A DNA stretch of 27,099 nucleotides, from positions 1 through 27,099 of the forward strand of contig CAZNTU010000064.1 in NCBI GenBank assembly GCA_964575975.1, given 5' to 3'. The DNA is from G963674505 sp964575975 (GTDB lineage Bacteria > Desulfobacterota > Desulfobacteria > Desulfobacterales > SKZT01). Made by a program: the position numbers and the translations under genes. How positions within the stretch are numbered: position 1 is the stretch's first letter; every line of letters starts with the position of its first letter. Positions 26,467 through 27,099 of the stretch are shown here, in pieces. The notes under the pieces were generated by a model. The model was not told the origin of the DNA. It worked only from the letters and a program-made list of their open reading frames with translations, and did not search any database.

Positions 26467-27099
26467 ATGATAGAAAGAAATATTCCGTTCGCCGAAGAAC
26501 CGGACGGTCGCGATACCGGGCGCGCCTTTGGAAAAAACCGGAAGAGCGAGCCCGCATGCTTCGTGTGCAAAGCTCTCGAGTCCTCGCCGAGCGGTATTTG
26601 CATCTACGACGTTAAATTGAAGCGGCACGTTTTTATCAACAGACAATGCGAGTCCATGACCGGGTACAGTCTCCTGGATTTCAGGACGATGGACGAAACA
26701 CGGTTTTTCGAGCTGTTCCACCCGGACGACAGGCGAAGGGTCGCCGAACACATGGAAAATGTCGGCCGGGAGGGCGACGAAGCATCCCAGATCGAGTACC
26801 GGTTCAAAACCAAGGATGGCCGGTGGCGTCGTTTTTTCGCGCGCAAGGGCGTGTTCGCCCGCGCCGGGAACGGCTCGGTCTCCCAAATAATCGCCGCGAT
26901 TTTCGACATAACTGGTCGCGACGGGTCGGAAATTTTCGGTCCGGGACAACTCGACCTCCGGGAGTCGCTGAAACGACAGGATTTGTCCCGGCTGGCCGCC
27001 AAGGCCGCGAAGATGGGCGCCTACTCGCGGAATTTGCGGACCGGCGAGGATTACTGGTCTCCCGAGTTTCTGGCGATCTTCGGGCTGGGACCCGACGAT
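26467..27099 (+). CDS. PAS-domain sensor protein, 3' end outside window
   Basis: An open frame of 211 codons runs to the window edge without a stop. Residues 36-150 form a PAS domain with PAC motif: SSPSGICIYDV, INRQCESMTGYS, FHPDDRRRV, EYRFKTKDGRW and IIAAIFDITGR. A second PAS domain begins at about 175 (AAKAAKMGAYSRNLRTGEDYWSPE) and is cut by the edge. The output domain, most likely a histidine kinase or diguanylate cyclase, lies beyond. The start at 26467 has AAGGA six bases upstream; ATGs at 26449 and 26461 are in frame but less well placed. No signal peptide or membrane segment is present, so it is probably a cytoplasmic sensor. It is divergent from the response regulator. Confidence 0.85.
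   Translation, partial: MIERNIPFAEEPDGRDTGRAFGKNRKSEPACFVCKALESSPSGICIYDVKLKRHVFINRQCESMTGYSLLDFRTMDETRFFELFHPDDRRRVAEHMENVGREGDEASQIEYRFKTKDGRWRRFFARKGVFARAGNGSVSQIIAAIFDITGRDGSEIFGPGQLDLRESLKRQDLSRLAAKAAKMGAYSRNLRTGEDYWSPEFLAIFGLGPDD

Overview
The window is chromosomal DNA of moderate GC content (a little above 50 percent by eye) from a Gram-negative bacterium. The gene set is an RpoH-type heat-shock sigma factor, lipoproteins with lipoboxes, an AMIN-domain cell-wall amidase, a UPF0280 protein, a Mut7-C protein, an Mrp ATPase and a DHH-CBS protein. This looks most like the Deltaproteobacteria/Desulfobacterota. That assignment is inference from gene content, not a database result. A run of ten Ns at 17944-17953 marks a scaffold join.

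Left part (1-17771). A class III nucleotide cyclase that runs off the left edge on the + strand meets a long block of minus-strand genes. In transcription order these are rpoH, a TPR lipoprotein, a LolB/DUF4292-like lipoprotein, a Mut7-C protein, an Mrp ATPase, an ATP-grasp enzyme, a dGTPase-like HD protein, a UPF0280 protein, a LapA-like membrane protein, mutS, an amiC-type amidase and a 394-residue protein resembling the C-terminal part of the BREX protein BrxC. After a short gap come a cereblon-type CULT-domain protein and a small unknown protein. Many of these genes overlap or lie within about 30 bp of each other, so the block is probably a few operons of envelope, nucleotide and repair functions.

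Centre (17850-19950). Two tRNA-Arg(TCT) copies lie here, the first cut by the N gap, each behind its own sigma-70-like promoter. A + strand DHH/DHHA1/CBS-CBS protein follows. The intergenic region after it carries a perfect 16-bp palindrome and a long stem-loop.

Right part (19969-25516) is the accessory-looking region. A minus-strand pair (AAA ATPase, then a DUF3226-type TOPRIM protein, joined by a TGATG overlap) lies divergent from a + strand 101-residue helical protein of unknown function. That is followed by a 978-residue protein combining an archaeo-eukaryotic primase (the TOTE conflict-system type), an SF2 helicase and a C-terminal PLD-type HxK nuclease motif. Together these look like a small conflict/defence island. 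The window ends with a minus-strand single-domain response regulator divergent from a PAS-domain sensor protein that runs off the right edge.

The best candidates for something new are the CULT protein with its unknown partner, the BrxC-tail protein placed in a mutS-amiC operon, and the TOPRIM/ATPase plus small protein plus primase-helicase-PLD cluster.
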